A stretch of DNA of 39,439 bases, taken from a virus. This document shows, piece by piece, positions 1-8,767 of this stretch. The notes beneath the pieces were generated by a model. That model saw nothing but the letters and a program-made list of their open reading frames with translations, was not told where the DNA came from and searched no databases. Position 1 is the stretch's first letter; each line of letters starts with the position of its first letter. Location of the stretch: IMG/VR virus record IMGVR_UViG_3300044568_001174, positions 1 to 39,439 of that record. The stretch is one strand, 5' to 3'. A program made the position numbers and the translations under genes.

Positions 1-76
1 GTGGCCTAAACCCAGTGTAGTTACACGGGCAATGGTAGTGCGGATGGTCCGTTTATATACACTGGGTTTAGGCCAC
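1..76. repeat. Terminal inverted repeat / fold-back hairpin at contig start
   Basis: Bases 1-19 (GTGGCCTAAACCCAGTGTA) are the exact reverse complement of bases 58-76, with a 38-base loop. The right arm lies in a well-conserved stretch of the tail-protein reading frame. The left arm puts a stop codon (7-9) into that frame and does not continue the gene that runs off the other end of the window. The simplest reading is a fold-back or chimeric assembly artefact at the contig end. A genuine covalently closed hairpin terminus is much less likely, because the gene split between the two ends implies a circular map. Confidence 0.75.
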
Positions 77-327
77 GGTGGATAATGATTAAACGTACGG
101 ATGCAACACTGAGTTGGGGTATTTTTGATACCTCTAGAAACGCATTCAATGTAGTTGATTTGCAGTTGTACGCCAATCTACCAGTAGCAGATAATGTTTT
201 TACAACTATGGACATATTAAGCAATGGGTTTAAGAGCCGCTCTGCTACAGAGTACAACACCTCCGGTGGCACATATATCTACGCAGCCTTCGCCGAGAAT
301 CCGCTGAAGTACGCAAACGCAAGATAA
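19..327 (+). CDS. C-terminal part of DUF7483-type tail/adhesin protein (partial, continues from right end)
   Basis: An open frame of about 102 residues ends at TAA 325-327. It shows the conserved end of a family I know as DUF7483: YTGNGSADGPFIYTGF, then RPRWIMIKRTDA, DILSNGFK, and GTYIYAAFAENPLKYANAR. This region normally follows a sequence such as AYCWAPVAGYSAFGS, which is where the last gene of the window (from 38695) stops, one base into the Phe codon. Only about five or six bases seem to be missing between the two ends. The ATG at 85 is an internal methionine, not the start. Function is inferred: these proteins sit among tail and adhesin genes of podoviruses. The stretch 85-327 is AT-richer than the coat gene downstream. 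Confidence 0.8.
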   Translation, partial: SYTGNGSADGPFIYTGFRPRWIMIKRTDATLSWGIFDTSRNAFNVVDLQLYANLPVADNVFTTMDILSNGFKSRSATEYNTSGGTYIYAAFAENPLKYANAR

Positions 328-369
328 CCGTACTGGTGCGGCTCACCAGGGAATCGAAGGATTCACACA

Positions 370-1101
370 ATGTCTGAAGAAGTACTAGCGGAAGTACCCG
401 CGCCGGAACAGGAAGCCACGGCGGCACCTGAACCCGTAGAAGCACAGCCGGTAAAGGCGTTCACTCAAGAAGAGTTGGATGCCGCGATAGGAAAGAGGCT
501 CGCACGCGAGCAACGAAAGTGGGAACGAGAGCGGGTAGTTGCTGCCCCTGTCGTCGCTGCTGATCCCAGACCAGAGCAGTTTGACTCGACTGAATCCTAC
601 GCCGATGCGTTGGCGATGAAGAAGGCCGAGCAGCTACTCTACGAACGGGATGTGCAGCGCCAGCAGACAGAAGTTCTCGGTGCTTATCACGACAGGGAAG
701 AAGAGGCACGGAACAAGTACGATGACTTTGAACAGGTCGCGTACAATCCAAGCCTCAAGATCACGACCGTGATGGCACAGACGATCCAATCGTCGGATAT
801 TGGTCCTGATGTAGCCTACTACCTCGGTGCCAACCCGAAAGAAGCAGATCGTATTTCCCGCTTGGCGCCTTATGTGCAAGCCAAAGAGATCGGACGTATC
901 GAGGCCAAACTGGCCTCGGAACCGATGGTCAAAAAGACTTCTAGTGCTCCCCCGCCTTTTACGCCTGTCACGGCCAGCAGCAAGGGCGCATCGACCTACG
1001 ATACAACTGATCCCCGCTCCATCAAGTCGATGAGCACTTCAGAATGGATCGCAGCCGACCGCGCTCGACAGGTGAAGAAGATGGAAGCTCGCCTCCGCTA
1101 A
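370..1101 (+). CDS. Probable scaffolding protein
   Basis: 243 residues, very charged, with an acidic Ala/Pro/Glu-rich N-terminus (residues 1-30), a helical middle (about 33-110, AIGKRLAREQRKWERER) and a Lys/Arg-rich C-terminus (RARQVKKMEARLR). No membrane segment and no catalytic motif are visible. Position immediately before the coat gene, size and composition fit a P22 gp8-type scaffold, whose basic C-terminal helix binds coat and which is absent from the mature head. Sequence identity to a specific family is not clear by eye, so the assignment rests on order and character. A small hairpin (CTGGTG/CACCAG, 332-348) lies in the short gap upstream. Confidence 0.75.
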   Translation: MSEEVLAEVPAPEQEATAAPEPVEAQPVKAFTQEELDAAIGKRLAREQRKWERERVVAAPVVAADPRPEQFDSTESYADALAMKKAEQLLYERDVQRQQTEVLGAYHDREEEARNKYDDFEQVAYNPSLKITTVMAQTIQSSDIGPDVAYYLGANPKEADRISRLAPYVQAKEIGRIEAKLASEPMVKKTSSAPPPFTPVTASSKGASTYDTTDPRSIKSMSTSEWIAADRARQVKKMEARLR

Positions 1102-1118
1102 TTTTTTAAGGATTCAAA

Positions 1119-2333
1119 GTGGCTAACAGCATTCTTACCATTGACATGATCACCAGGAAGGCTCTCGAAATTCTCGAGAACAACCTGGTGCTCACCCGCA
1201 ACGTCAACCGCCAATACGACGACTCGTTCGCCGTTGAAGGTGCAAAGATCGGCTCCACCCTGCGCATTCGTCTGCCCGACCGCGCTCTGGTGACCGATGG
1301 TGCCGCCCTGCAAGTTCAGGACGACAACGAGCAGTACACCACGCTGACGGTCGCAAGCCAGAAGCACATTGGTGTCAACTTCACCTCTGCTGAACTGACC
1401 ATGCAGTTGGACGACTTTGCGGAACGGGTTCTCAAACCTCGTATCTCGCAGTTGGCCTCCAGCATCGATGCCGATGTCGCCAACTCCTACAAGTCGATCT
1501 TCTCGACTGTTGGTACGCCTGGCACCACGCCGTCCACCTCGCTGGTTCTGCTGCAAGGCAACCAGAAGCTGAACGAGTACGCTGCTCCGATGAACGATCG
1601 CTACGCGACGGTGAACCCCGCCGCCAATGCGAACTTGGTCGAGGGCATGAAGGGCTTCTTCAACCCAACGTCTACTATCAGCCGGCAGTTCACAGCAGGC
1701 ATGATGGGCACTGGCGTTCTGGGCTACGACGAAGTCAACATGTCGCAGTCGATTGGGAACCACACCACTGGGTCACGTTCTACGTCGGACACTATCCTGG
1801 TGAACGGCGCTATCAGCACCCAAGGTCAAGCCACCATCAGCATTGACGGCGGCACCGGGTCGGCTACGGTCACTGTCGGCGATGTGTTTACTGTTGCTGG
1901 CGTGTACTCGGTCAACCCGCAAACCCGTCAATCCACCGGCAGTTTGCAGCAATTTGTTGTGACGGCGGCCAACACGGCATCGTCCGGCGCTTGGACTAGC
2001 ATCGCGGTTTCCCCCGCGATGTACACATCCAGCAACGCTCTGGCAACGATTGATGCGTTCCCAGCGGATAACGCGGTAGTCACTTTTGTCGGCGCAGCCT
2101 CCACGGGCTACCCGCAGAATCTGATTTATCAGAAGAATGCGATCACATTCGCAACGGCTGACCTCTTGCTGCCGCAGGGCGTGGACATGGCTTCGCGCCA
2201 GGTCCATAACGGCATCTCGATGCGTATTGTTCGTCAGTACGACATCAACAATGACCGTATGCCTTGTCGTATCGACGTTCTGTACGGGTACAGCGTCATC
2301 CGTCCGCAAATGGCCGTGCGCCTCTGGGGTTGA
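1119..2333 (+). CDS. Major capsid protein, P22 coat (gp5) family
   Basis: 404 residues, close to the 430 of P22 gp5. The N-terminus, MANSILTIDMITRKALEILE followed by NNLVLTRNVNRQYDD, is characteristic of the P22 coat family, as are the later stretches LRIRLPDRALVTDG and LDDFAERVLKPRISQLAS. The middle (about 220-310) is rich in Gly/Ser/Thr/Val and may be the surface-exposed inserted domain. The GTG start at 1119 follows the SD-like TAAGGATT at 1107-1114, a few bases after the scaffold stop. It should form the HK97-fold shell of the procapsid. Confidence 0.93.
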   Translation: MANSILTIDMITRKALEILENNLVLTRNVNRQYDDSFAVEGAKIGSTLRIRLPDRALVTDGAALQVQDDNEQYTTLTVASQKHIGVNFTSAELTMQLDDFAERVLKPRISQLASSIDADVANSYKSIFSTVGTPGTTPSTSLVLLQGNQKLNEYAAPMNDRYATVNPAANANLVEGMKGFFNPTSTISRQFTAGMMGTGVLGYDEVNMSQSIGNHTTGSRSTSDTILVNGAISTQGQATISIDGGTGSATVTVGDVFTVAGVYSVNPQTRQSTGSLQQFVVTAANTASSGAWTSIAVSPAMYTSSNALATIDAFPADNAVVTFVGAASTGYPQNLIYQKNAITFATADLLLPQGVDMASRQVHNGISMRIVRQYDINNDRMPCRIDVLYGYSVIRPQMAVRLWG

Positions 2334-2335
2334 AC

Positions 2336-2650
2336 ATGAGTTACGTTCTTGGCAATCTGGTCAAACAGTCCGTCATTAGCGTAACCTTGTCGCCTGCTTC
2401 TGTGGCAATCAACACCACAGCAGAACAGACGTTCACGGTTAACGGTCTTCTCGCTGGAGATTTTGTGACCTGCAACAAGCCTACCGCGCAAGCGGGGTTG
2501 GGCATTGTGGGTTGCAGGGTCTCTGCGGCGAACACCCTCGCGATTACGTTCAGCAACAACACGGCGGGTGCTATCACTCCGACCGCAGCCCAGGTCTATC
2601 TGATCCTGGTGACGCGGCCTGATAGAACGATCACTGACGGCAACATCTAA
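2336..2650 (+). CDS. Small virion-associated protein, beta-rich (possible head decoration)
   Basis: 104 residues from the ATG at 2336, two bases after the coat stop; a longer in-frame form would overlap the coat gene by 70 bp and is unlikely. The sequence is a run of short Val/Thr/Ser strands (SVISVTLSPASVAINTTAEQ, LAITFSNNTAGAITPTAAQV) ending in VYLILVTRPDRT. It looks like a single all-beta or Ig-like domain without membrane segments. Its position next to coat suggests a head accessory or decoration protein. I do not recognise the family. Confidence 0.75.
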   Translation: MSYVLGNLVKQSVISVTLSPASVAINTTAEQTFTVNGLLAGDFVTCNKPTAQAGLGIVGCRVSAANTLAITFSNNTAGAITPTAAQVYLILVTRPDRTITDGNI

Positions 2651-2661
2651 AGGAAATTATC

Positions 2662-3087
2662 ATGGCTCTCCCTAATGGTTCTGGCGGTTACCAACTCGGT
2701 GACGGCAACACTGGCGAAATTCTGTTTGTTGCGCAACCCACGCCAACTTCAATTGCTGCCGGCAACGCTACGTTGACTGCGGCTCAGTTGGCGACTAGGA
2801 TTCTTCTTGGCTCGCCAGGCACCAGCGCAGCAGCGTACACGCTGCCGACTGCTGCTCTGACGGACGCTGCGTTCCCAAGCATGCCCAACAACTCGTCTTT
2901 TGACTTCACCGTGATCAACGTTGATGGCTCAAGCTCCGGCGTCATCACGATGACCGCCGGTACGGGTTGGACGATTGGCACTTCTGGGTCGCAAGGCCTT
3001 ATGACTGTGGCTGCTACCGCAGGCACCTCAATTAGCTTCCGCGCTCGCAAAACGGGCGATGCTACTTGGGCGTTGTACCGCCTCTAA
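2662..3087 (+). CDS. Hypothetical virion protein (beta-rich, low charge)
   Basis: 141 residues, Gly/Ser/Ala/Thr-rich, with an SD AAAGGAA at 2650-2656 before the ATG. The middle, SSFDFTVINVDGSSSGVITM, and the end, SISFRARKTGDATWALYRL, recall small beta-sandwich proteins common next to phage coat genes. It is probably a decoration or head-surface protein. Function is inferred from position only. A strong hairpin follows 11 bases after the stop. Confidence 0.75.
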   Translation: MALPNGSGGYQLGDGNTGEILFVAQPTPTSIAAGNATLTAAQLATRILLGSPGTSAAAYTLPTAALTDAAFPSMPNNSSFDFTVINVDGSSSGVITMTAGTGWTIGTSGSQGLMTVAATAGTSISFRARKTGDATWALYRL

Positions 3088-3098
3088 TCAAGGCACTC

Positions 3099-3127
3099 CC
3101 CTCCTGTGCTCACAAGGCGCAGGAGGG
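3099..3127 (+). terminator. Stem-loop in the late operon (terminator-like or processing site)
   Basis: CCCTCCTGTGC and GCGCAGGAGGG pair over 11 bp with one G-T wobble around a 7-base loop (TCACAAG). There is no clear T-run after it (CCAAATTCT follows), so efficient intrinsic termination is doubtful. In this position, right after the capsid genes, it may act as an attenuator or an mRNA 3' stability element. Confidence 0.5.
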
Positions 3128-3147
3128 CCAAATTCTAGGGGCGATCT

Positions 3148-3303
3148 GTGGTAATCTATCTGAAGCACCCTGTACACGGCACCAAGGTTGCTATGGCAGA
3201 ACTTGAGGCCGAGCAAGACGAAAAGAACGGCTGGGTAAGGTATACTCCGGGCGAGCAGGCACCAGTGAATGAACTGAGGCGCCGACGCAAGGAGTCTGAA
3301 TGA
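3148..3303 (+). CDS. Small conserved phage protein next to the gp4-like gene
   Basis: 51 residues, start GTG at 3148 with AGGGGCG (3137-3143) just upstream; too short for many gene callers. It begins MVIYLKHPVHGTKVAMAELE and ends in a basic tail (NELRRRRKESE). I recognise the LKHPVHGTKVA-type start as a small hypothetical often found directly before the gp4-like tail accessory gene in podoviruses. Its stop overlaps the next start by 4 bp (ATGA), which implies coupled translation. Function unknown. Confidence 0.8.
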   Translation: MVIYLKHPVHGTKVAMAELEAEQDEKNGWVRYTPGEQAPVNELRRRRKESE

Positions 3304-4013
3304 CCACCACTGCCGGGGACCAGATCAACGGGGCGCTGCGCCTGATCGGCCAACTTGCCGAGGGTGAGACGCCTTCCGCTGCTACGTCCCAGGACGCGCT
3401 CACAGCCATGAATCAGATGATCGATTCATGGAGCATCGAGCGTCTGGCGGTGTTCAGCACCCAAGATCAGGTGTTCATGTGGCCCCCCGGCGCTATCAGC
3501 CGCACGCTTGGCCCGACCGGCGACTTTGTCGGCAACCGGCCAGTACTGCTAGACGATTCGACGTACTTTCGCGATCCCGCGAACAACATCTCGTTTGGCA
3601 TCAAGATTCTCAACCAGCAGCAGTACAACGGTATTGCGGTAAAGACCGTGACCAGCACCTACCCACAGGTGATCTGGGTCAACATGACCTACCCCGACAT
3701 CGAGATGTACATCTACCCGGTGCCGACCAAAGTGCTGGAGTGGCACTTCGTCTCAGTATCTGAGTTGACCCAACCGGCCACGCTGGCGACGGTGTTGTCC
3801 TTCCCGCCAGGCTACCTGCGGGCGTTCCGGTACTGCCTGGCCTGTGAGATCGCTGCTGAGTTTGGTGTCGAGCCGTCGCCGCAAGTCTCGCGGATCGCCA
3901 TGACATCCAAGCGCAACCTGAAGCGCATCAACAACCCGGATGACATCATGTCGCTGCCGTACAGCATCGTGGGTACTCGGCAACGCTACAATATTTTCGC
4001 TGGCAATTACTAA
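3300..4013 (+). CDS. P22 gp4-like tail accessory / head-completion protein
   Basis: 237 residues. The start, TTTAGDQINGALRLIGQLAE, and the segment LTAMNQMIDSWSIERLAVFS are typical of the P22 tail accessory factor gp4 family, which closes the portal after packaging and links it to gp10. The C-terminus has a helix-rich stretch (LRAFRYCLACEIAAEFGVEP) also expected in the family. It is longer than P22 gp4 (166 residues), as is usual in betaproteobacterial podoviruses. It is coupled to the small gene upstream and abuts the gp10-like gene downstream. Confidence 0.85.
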   Translation: MTTTAGDQINGALRLIGQLAEGETPSAATSQDALTAMNQMIDSWSIERLAVFSTQDQVFMWPPGAISRTLGPTGDFVGNRPVLLDDSTYFRDPANNISFGIKILNQQQYNGIAVKTVTSTYPQVIWVNMTYPDIEMYIYPVPTKVLEWHFVSVSELTQPATLATVLSFPPGYLRAFRYCLACEIAAEFGVEPSPQVSRIAMTSKRNLKRINNPDDIMSLPYSIVGTRQRYNIFAGNY

Positions 4014-5666
4014 GTGAAAACCCCCATTCTAGGGCAGTCATACGTTGCCCGCAGCATCAACGCTGCGGACAACAGGCTCGTCAACCTGTTCCCCGAAGCC
4101 ATCCCCGATGGCGGCAAGGAAGCCGGGTTCCTGAACCGCGCCCCAGGATTGCAGTTCCTCCAGACGGTCGGCACTGGACCTATCCGGGGCTTGTGGGCGC
4201 ACCAGACCAACGGGTCGGACTTCTACGTCGTCTCGGGCATCCAAGTTTTCAAGCTCACCAGCACCAGCGCAACTCCTCAGTTGCTGGGCACCGTGTCGGG
4301 CACTGGCCCAGTGTCCATCGCGGACAACGGCGCCACCATATTTTTCGCCTGCAACGGCCCGAGCTACACCTACTTTGAGCCAACGGGCGAGTTCAACCAG
4401 ATCACGGATGAAAACTTCCCCGGAGCTGTCACTGTTGCGTACATCGACAATCTGTTTGTCTTCAACGAGCCGAATAGCCAACGGATCTACAGCGTTGATA
4501 CCATACTTTTTAACCCGCCAAACCCCCCGCAATACATCTACCCGCTGGTTTTTAGTTCAACTGACTTCTCCAGCGCCGATGGCTCGCCTGACGGTGTGGT
4601 GGCGATCAACGTAGACCACCGGCAGATGTGGGTGTTTGGTACTGACTCGGTCGAGGTCTGGTACAACGCCGGCTTGGCAAACTTCCCGTTGACGCCTGTC
4701 CAGGGCGCGTTCAACGAGATTGGTTGTGCGGCCCCCTACTCGGTCGCCAAGCTCGACAACGCGCTGTTCTGGCTGGGCACTGATGCTCGCGGGCAGGGCA
4801 TTGTCTACAAGAACAACGGCTACAGCGGCGTCAGGGTCTCGACCCACGCCATCGAGTACGCCATTGCTCAGTACGGCAACATCTCCGACGCAGTAGCCTA
4901 CACCTACCAGCAAGAGGGCCACGCCTTCTATGTCTTGAACTTCCCGTCAGCCAGCAAGACCTGGGTCTACGATGTGTCGGTGCAAGCCTGGCACGAACGC
5001 GCCAGCGGCAACGAGGGCCAGTACCGGCACAGGTCAAACTGCCAGTGCAACTTCGGTGGCACGATCATCGTCGGCGACTTTGAGAACGGCAACATCTACG
5101 CCTTTGATCTGGATGTCTACGCCGACAACGGTCAGATTCAGCGGTGGTTGCGGTCATGGCGGGCGCTGCCAACCGGCCAGAACAACCTGAAACGCACGGC
5201 CCACCACTCGCTGCAACTCGACGCCGAGTCTGGCGTCGGGCTGAACGGGATCGATCCTTTTGCGCCGCTGAAGAATCTGCTGGCTGAAGGGTTCCCGTTT
5301 CTGGCCACAGAGTTGGACGATGACATAGCCACCGAGACCGGCGTTGGGCTTCTGGCTGTCACGCCGATCACTACGTCTGACGACTTGCTGACCGAGTCGG
5401 GCGAGGACATCCTCGTGTCTGTAGCTACGGTGCAAGGCGTCAACCCACAAGCCATGCTGCGCTGGTCAGACGATGGTGGCCACACCTGGTCGAACGAGCA
5501 CTGGCGCTCGATGGGCGCTATCGGTCAGTACGGCTACCGCACTATCTGGCGGCGGCTGGGCATGACCGAGAAGCTCCGCGACCGGGTCTACGAGGTCTCA
5601 GGCACTGACCCGGTAAAGATCGCCATCATGGGCGCTGAACTGTTCATCACCCCGACCAATGCTTAA
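4014..5666 (+). CDS. P22 gp10-like packaged DNA stabilisation (tail hub/plug) protein
   Basis: 550 residues with a GTG start at 4014 immediately after the previous stop. The N-terminus TPILGQSYVARSINAADNRL followed by VNLFPEAIPDGGKE is characteristic of the gp10 family. The body is beta-propeller-like with repeated aromatic and Gly turns (ADNGATIFFACNGPSYTYFE, RQMWVFGTDSVEVWYNAG). Gp10 forms the hexameric tail hub that stabilises packaged DNA and connects to tailspikes and needle. It is longer than P22 gp10 (472). The next gene overlaps by 8 bp. Confidence 0.88.
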   Translation: MKTPILGQSYVARSINAADNRLVNLFPEAIPDGGKEAGFLNRAPGLQFLQTVGTGPIRGLWAHQTNGSDFYVVSGIQVFKLTSTSATPQLLGTVSGTGPVSIADNGATIFFACNGPSYTYFEPTGEFNQITDENFPGAVTVAYIDNLFVFNEPNSQRIYSVDTILFNPPNPPQYIYPLVFSSTDFSSADGSPDGVVAINVDHRQMWVFGTDSVEVWYNAGLANFPLTPVQGAFNEIGCAAPYSVAKLDNALFWLGTDARGQGIVYKNNGYSGVRVSTHAIEYAIAQYGNISDAVAYTYQQEGHAFYVLNFPSASKTWVYDVSVQAWHERASGNEGQYRHRSNCQCNFGGTIIVGDFENGNIYAFDLDVYADNGQIQRWLRSWRALPTGQNNLKRTAHHSLQLDAESGVGLNGIDPFAPLKNLLAEGFPFLATELDDDIATETGVGLLAVTPITTSDDLLTESGEDILVSVATVQGVNPQAMLRWSDDGGHTWSNEHWRSMGAIGQYGYRTIWRRLGMTEKLRDRVYEVSGTDPVKIAIMGAELFITPTNA

Positions 5667-6636
5667 TCTCACCCAAGTCCCGGCGCCGCGTGTGCCCCTT
5701 GTTGACAGCAACACAGGCTTGGTGTCGACGGAGTGGTTTCGGTTCTTCAATGGGCTGTACGCGGTTGTCGGCGAAAACCAGAACACCCTTCAGCCAGTCA
5801 ACGGCGGCACGGGTCTGTCGGCCACTCCCACGAACGGCCAGTTGCTCATTGGCAACGCTGTTGGGTACACACTCAACACACTGACACCAGGTGCTGGCAT
5901 CAGCATCACCAACGGCGCTGGCAGCATCACGCTTGCCAACGCGGGCGTGTCGTCCTGGTCTGGCGGCACTACTGGCCTGACCCCAGCCACGCCGGCCACT
6001 GGCAATGTCATCTTGTCGGGCCTGCTCAACGTCGCAAGCGGCGGCACAGGGCAGAGCAACTACACCAACGGTCAACTGCTGATTGGCAACACCGCCGGCA
6101 ACACGCTGGGCAAAGCAACGTTGACCGCAGGCAGCGGGATTGCAATCACCAATGGCGCTGCTTCGGTTACCATCGCATCAGACAAAGCCTACGGTTCGTT
6201 TTACGATACCACGACCCAATCTGGCGTAGCCCTTACTGCCACAGCGATTACGTTCAACTCGACAGATTTATCGTATAACATAGCTATTGGGACGCCAACG
6301 TCTAGAATTGTTGTAACTCGCGCAGGCATTTACAACTTACAATTTAGCGCGCAGATATCAAACCCTACTGCTTCAATTGACGATGTAACTATATGGATTC
6401 GGCAGAATGGCGTTAATATAGCCGACTCTGCTGGTATTGTTGGTACTCCAGAAAAACACGGCGCAATCAATGGGCATACGGTCATTGGTTGGAACTACAT
6501 TCTGCAAGCTGCCGCCAACGATTATTTTGAGTTGTATTGGATTACCGACAACGGTACGACTCAAATCTTGACCTATCCGGCATCCGCATCGCATCCGCAA
6601 GCGCCGTCGATGATTCTGACCGTACAACAGGTATAA
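5659..6636 (+). CDS. Tail fibre-like protein with GGTG repeats and C1q/jelly-roll-like C-terminus
   Basis: 325 residues. The N-terminus (LVDSNTGLVSTEWFRFFNGL) resembles virion-attachment segments of podovirus fibres. Two internal repeats of about 45 residues follow (about 48-92 and 126-172), each with GGTG...NGQLLIGN...GAGISITNGA-type sequence, typical of trimeric fibre shafts. From about residue 177 a beta-rich domain (AGIYNLQFSAQI, ending MILTVQQV) looks like a C1q/TNF-like jelly roll, a common receptor-binding or trimerising fold. The DNA for that C-terminal domain (from about 6190) is visibly AT-richer than the first half, which suggests a domain acquired separately. Confidence 0.75.
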   Translation: MLNLTQVPAPRVPLVDSNTGLVSTEWFRFFNGLYAVVGENQNTLQPVNGGTGLSATPTNGQLLIGNAVGYTLNTLTPGAGISITNGAGSITLANAGVSSWSGGTTGLTPATPATGNVILSGLLNVASGGTGQSNYTNGQLLIGNTAGNTLGKATLTAGSGIAITNGAASVTIASDKAYGSFYDTTTQSGVALTATAITFNSTDLSYNIAIGTPTSRIVVTRAGIYNLQFSAQISNPTASIDDVTIWIRQNGVNIADSAGIVGTPEKHGAINGHTVIGWNYILQAAANDYFELYWITDNGTTQILTYPASASHPQAPSMILTVQQV

Positions 6637-6637
6637 C

Positions 6638-8464
6638 ATGAGCACAATCCTCTCCCCAGCCCCAAAGCTGCAATTCTTCACCGAAGGCGGCATTCCGTTG
6701 GCCGGGGGGAAGCTCTACTCCTACGCTGCTGGCACCACCACGCCGCTGGCAACGTACACCACATCGTCTGGCATCCAGAACAACACCAACCCAATCATCC
6801 TCGATAGCCGGGGCGAAGCGGCGGTGTGGCTGGGCGCGGCCTCGTACAAGCTCACGCTGACCGACTCCAACGATGTAGAAATTTGGACTGTTGACAACAT
6901 CACCACGCAAGACGCCATGAACGCTTTGACCGCGTTTGAGGCCAGTCTTGCCAGTTCCCAAGGCTCATCGCTTGTTGGCTACGCCCCTGCGTCTGGCCCG
7001 CCAAACCGCACGGTGCAGGCCAAGCTGCGTGATGTGGTCAGCATCAAAGACTTTGGCGCTGTCGGTGACGGCACTACGGACGACACCACCGCGCTGCAAG
7101 CGGCCATTGCCTACTGCGAGAACGCTACTCAGTACGGTGGGCGAGCGCTGTACCTCCCCGGCGGTCGGTACAAGATCAGCGGCGCGCTGACTCTCAGCAA
7201 AGAGTTCATCACAATCTTTGGCGATGGCGCTTGGGAGTCCCAGATTTACGCTGTTGGCCTAGCCACCAGCGCGTTGGCTACGGCCAACATGCAGTACCTG
7301 CGCCCGTTTCTCCGTGACTTTGGCATTGTCAACACCGGCACCGGCAAGGGCATCGACTTTGGCAACATCACGGGCCAAGTCTATTTAGGTGAGTTGAAGA
7401 ACCTCTACATTGAGTCGGGCGACGATGGGTTCTACGCCCCGCACTTCTTCTCGATGGTGGTGATGAACGTGTCGTCGCTCAGTCGGACGGGCCACTCGTT
7501 CCGCGTTGCCTGCGGGCCTGGCGTCAACTGGATTGGCTGCTACGCGCTAGAGTGCGGGCTAGGCAAAGCAGGCTACAGGCTGCGCGGCGGCATTCTGATG
7601 AATGCCTGCAACGGGCTAAACGAAGGTGACTTCTGGGGCGTCTTTGGCAGCAACCCGTCGAACCTTGACGGGTTCCAAAACGATTTTGATGACAACGATT
7701 TTCCTGACATCACGTTGCTCAACTGCAACCTTGAACGTTGGGGCAGTCTGACCACCGGCGGCGAGGCGGTTCGCGTGGTCAACACCTATCGAAACTTCAC
7801 GTTCATGGGCGGAAAGATTGACCGGTTCGATTTGGCGACCAATTACTCTGCCATTATCAACTGCTTCACCGGGTCCAACGGCGGCACCGAGCCTGTGCGT
7901 CTAGGCATAGGGGCGTTGTTCCTTGGGGGCGGCACACCATCGTTGGCAAACTTGTATTCGTCCGGGCAAGCATCCTACTTCGACACCAACGACCAGTTCT
8001 ACGTTAGCGGCATCACCTCGTTCAAGCAAAGTGCCACGATCTACCCAATTCTTCGACAGTGGGTGGCCGGCGACATCTACGGCGACAACGCCCACTACTT
8101 TAGCGCCATTTCGCCCCGACGCAATAGCGTGCAGATGGTGCGGTACGCCGAGCCGGCAGCGTTGACGCCAGTTGGAGCGGGGCAAGCAATCGTGGTCACT
8201 GGATACACCAAGGTGGTGGTGACCCCGGCAGCAGCGGCCAGCATTACAACGGCGACGTTCGACGCCACGCCCAACACCGTCTCAGACTTTGGGCGCAACG
8301 GCGATCTGCTTATCGAGGCCGGCAACGCCAACTTGACAATCATTTATTCTGCATCTGGCGCCAACACGTTTAGGCTGGCTGGCGGCGTCAGCTTGGCGCT
8401 GGCAGCAGGGCAGGTGGTGCGTTTCTGTCTATCCGACACCGGCGGCAACTGGTGGCAAGTCTAA
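6638..8464 (+). CDS. Tailspike with pectate-lyase-type beta-helix
   Basis: 608 residues. Residues 1-90 form a head-binding-like module (FFTEGGIPLAGGKLYSYAAG, then NPIILDSRGEAAVWL), a pattern shared by many podovirus spikes. Residues 134-160 carry the pectate lyase superfamily signature VSIKDFGAVGDGTTDD. The long Gly/Asn-rich middle is consistent with a right-handed parallel beta-helix, and the end is a beta-rich cap. Such proteins are trimeric depolymerases or receptor-binding spikes that cut capsule or O-antigen. Catalytic acids cannot be assigned by eye. Substrate unknown. Confidence 0.85.
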   Translation: MSTILSPAPKLQFFTEGGIPLAGGKLYSYAAGTTTPLATYTTSSGIQNNTNPIILDSRGEAAVWLGAASYKLTLTDSNDVEIWTVDNITTQDAMNALTAFEASLASSQGSSLVGYAPASGPPNRTVQAKLRDVVSIKDFGAVGDGTTDDTTALQAAIAYCENATQYGGRALYLPGGRYKISGALTLSKEFITIFGDGAWESQIYAVGLATSALATANMQYLRPFLRDFGIVNTGTGKGIDFGNITGQVYLGELKNLYIESGDDGFYAPHFFSMVVMNVSSLSRTGHSFRVACGPGVNWIGCYALECGLGKAGYRLRGGILMNACNGLNEGDFWGVFGSNPSNLDGFQNDFDDNDFPDITLLNCNLERWGSLTTGGEAVRVVNTYRNFTFMGGKIDRFDLATNYSAIINCFTGSNGGTEPVRLGIGALFLGGGTPSLANLYSSGQASYFDTNDQFYVSGITSFKQSATIYPILRQWVAGDIYGDNAHYFSAISPRRNSVQMVRYAEPAALTPVGAGQAIVVTGYTKVVVTPAAAASITTATFDATPNTVSDFGRNGDLLIEAGNANLTIIYSASGANTFRLAGGVSLALAAGQVVRFCLSDTGGNWWQV

Positions 8465-8476
8465 AAAGGACCAATC

Positions 8477-8758
8477 ATGGCTGGCGTTAAAATTTCAAAT
8501 CTGCCCGTTGTAGCGGTCACACCGCTGACGGGCGCCGAGCTTCTTGCTGTAGTTCAAGGAGGCGTCACCTCGCAGACTACGGTGGCGCAGTTGTTTGACT
8601 ACGTTGAGCCAAACTTGTACTTGTACGAGAACTTGGCGGTGGTCTCCACCGACTACACCATCAGCACCAACTACAACGCAATGAGCGCCGGACCCATTAC
8701 GATCAATTCCGGCGTATCGATCACCGTCCCCACTGGCTCCTCTTACTCTGTTGTCTAA
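8477..8758 (+). CDS. Small fibre-associated protein
   Basis: 93 residues, SD AAAAGGA at 8464-8470. The start, AGVKISNLPVVAVTPLTGAE followed by LLAVVQGG, is a common N-terminal module of phage fibre and spike proteins, and the end (INSGVSITVPTGSSYSVV) is a typical short beta end cap. It may be a stand-alone fibre adaptor or chaperone-like accessory. It sits between the spike and a second fibre-like gene. Confidence 0.75.
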   Translation: MAGVKISNLPVVAVTPLTGAELLAVVQGGVTSQTTVAQLFDYVEPNLYLYENLAVVSTDYTISTNYNAMSAGPITINSGVSITVPTGSSYSVV

Positions 8759-8767
8759 GGAAAAATC

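Noticed and set aside
1-76. True hairpin telomere or terminator at the left end
   Set aside because: The stem lies within a conserved reading frame that continues from the other end of the window, so an assembly fold-back explains it better.
1098-1763. Long antisense frame opposite the coat gene (221 residues)
   Set aside because: Shadow of the GC-rich coat gene; Val/Arg/Gln-rich with no motif and no promoter or ribosome site.
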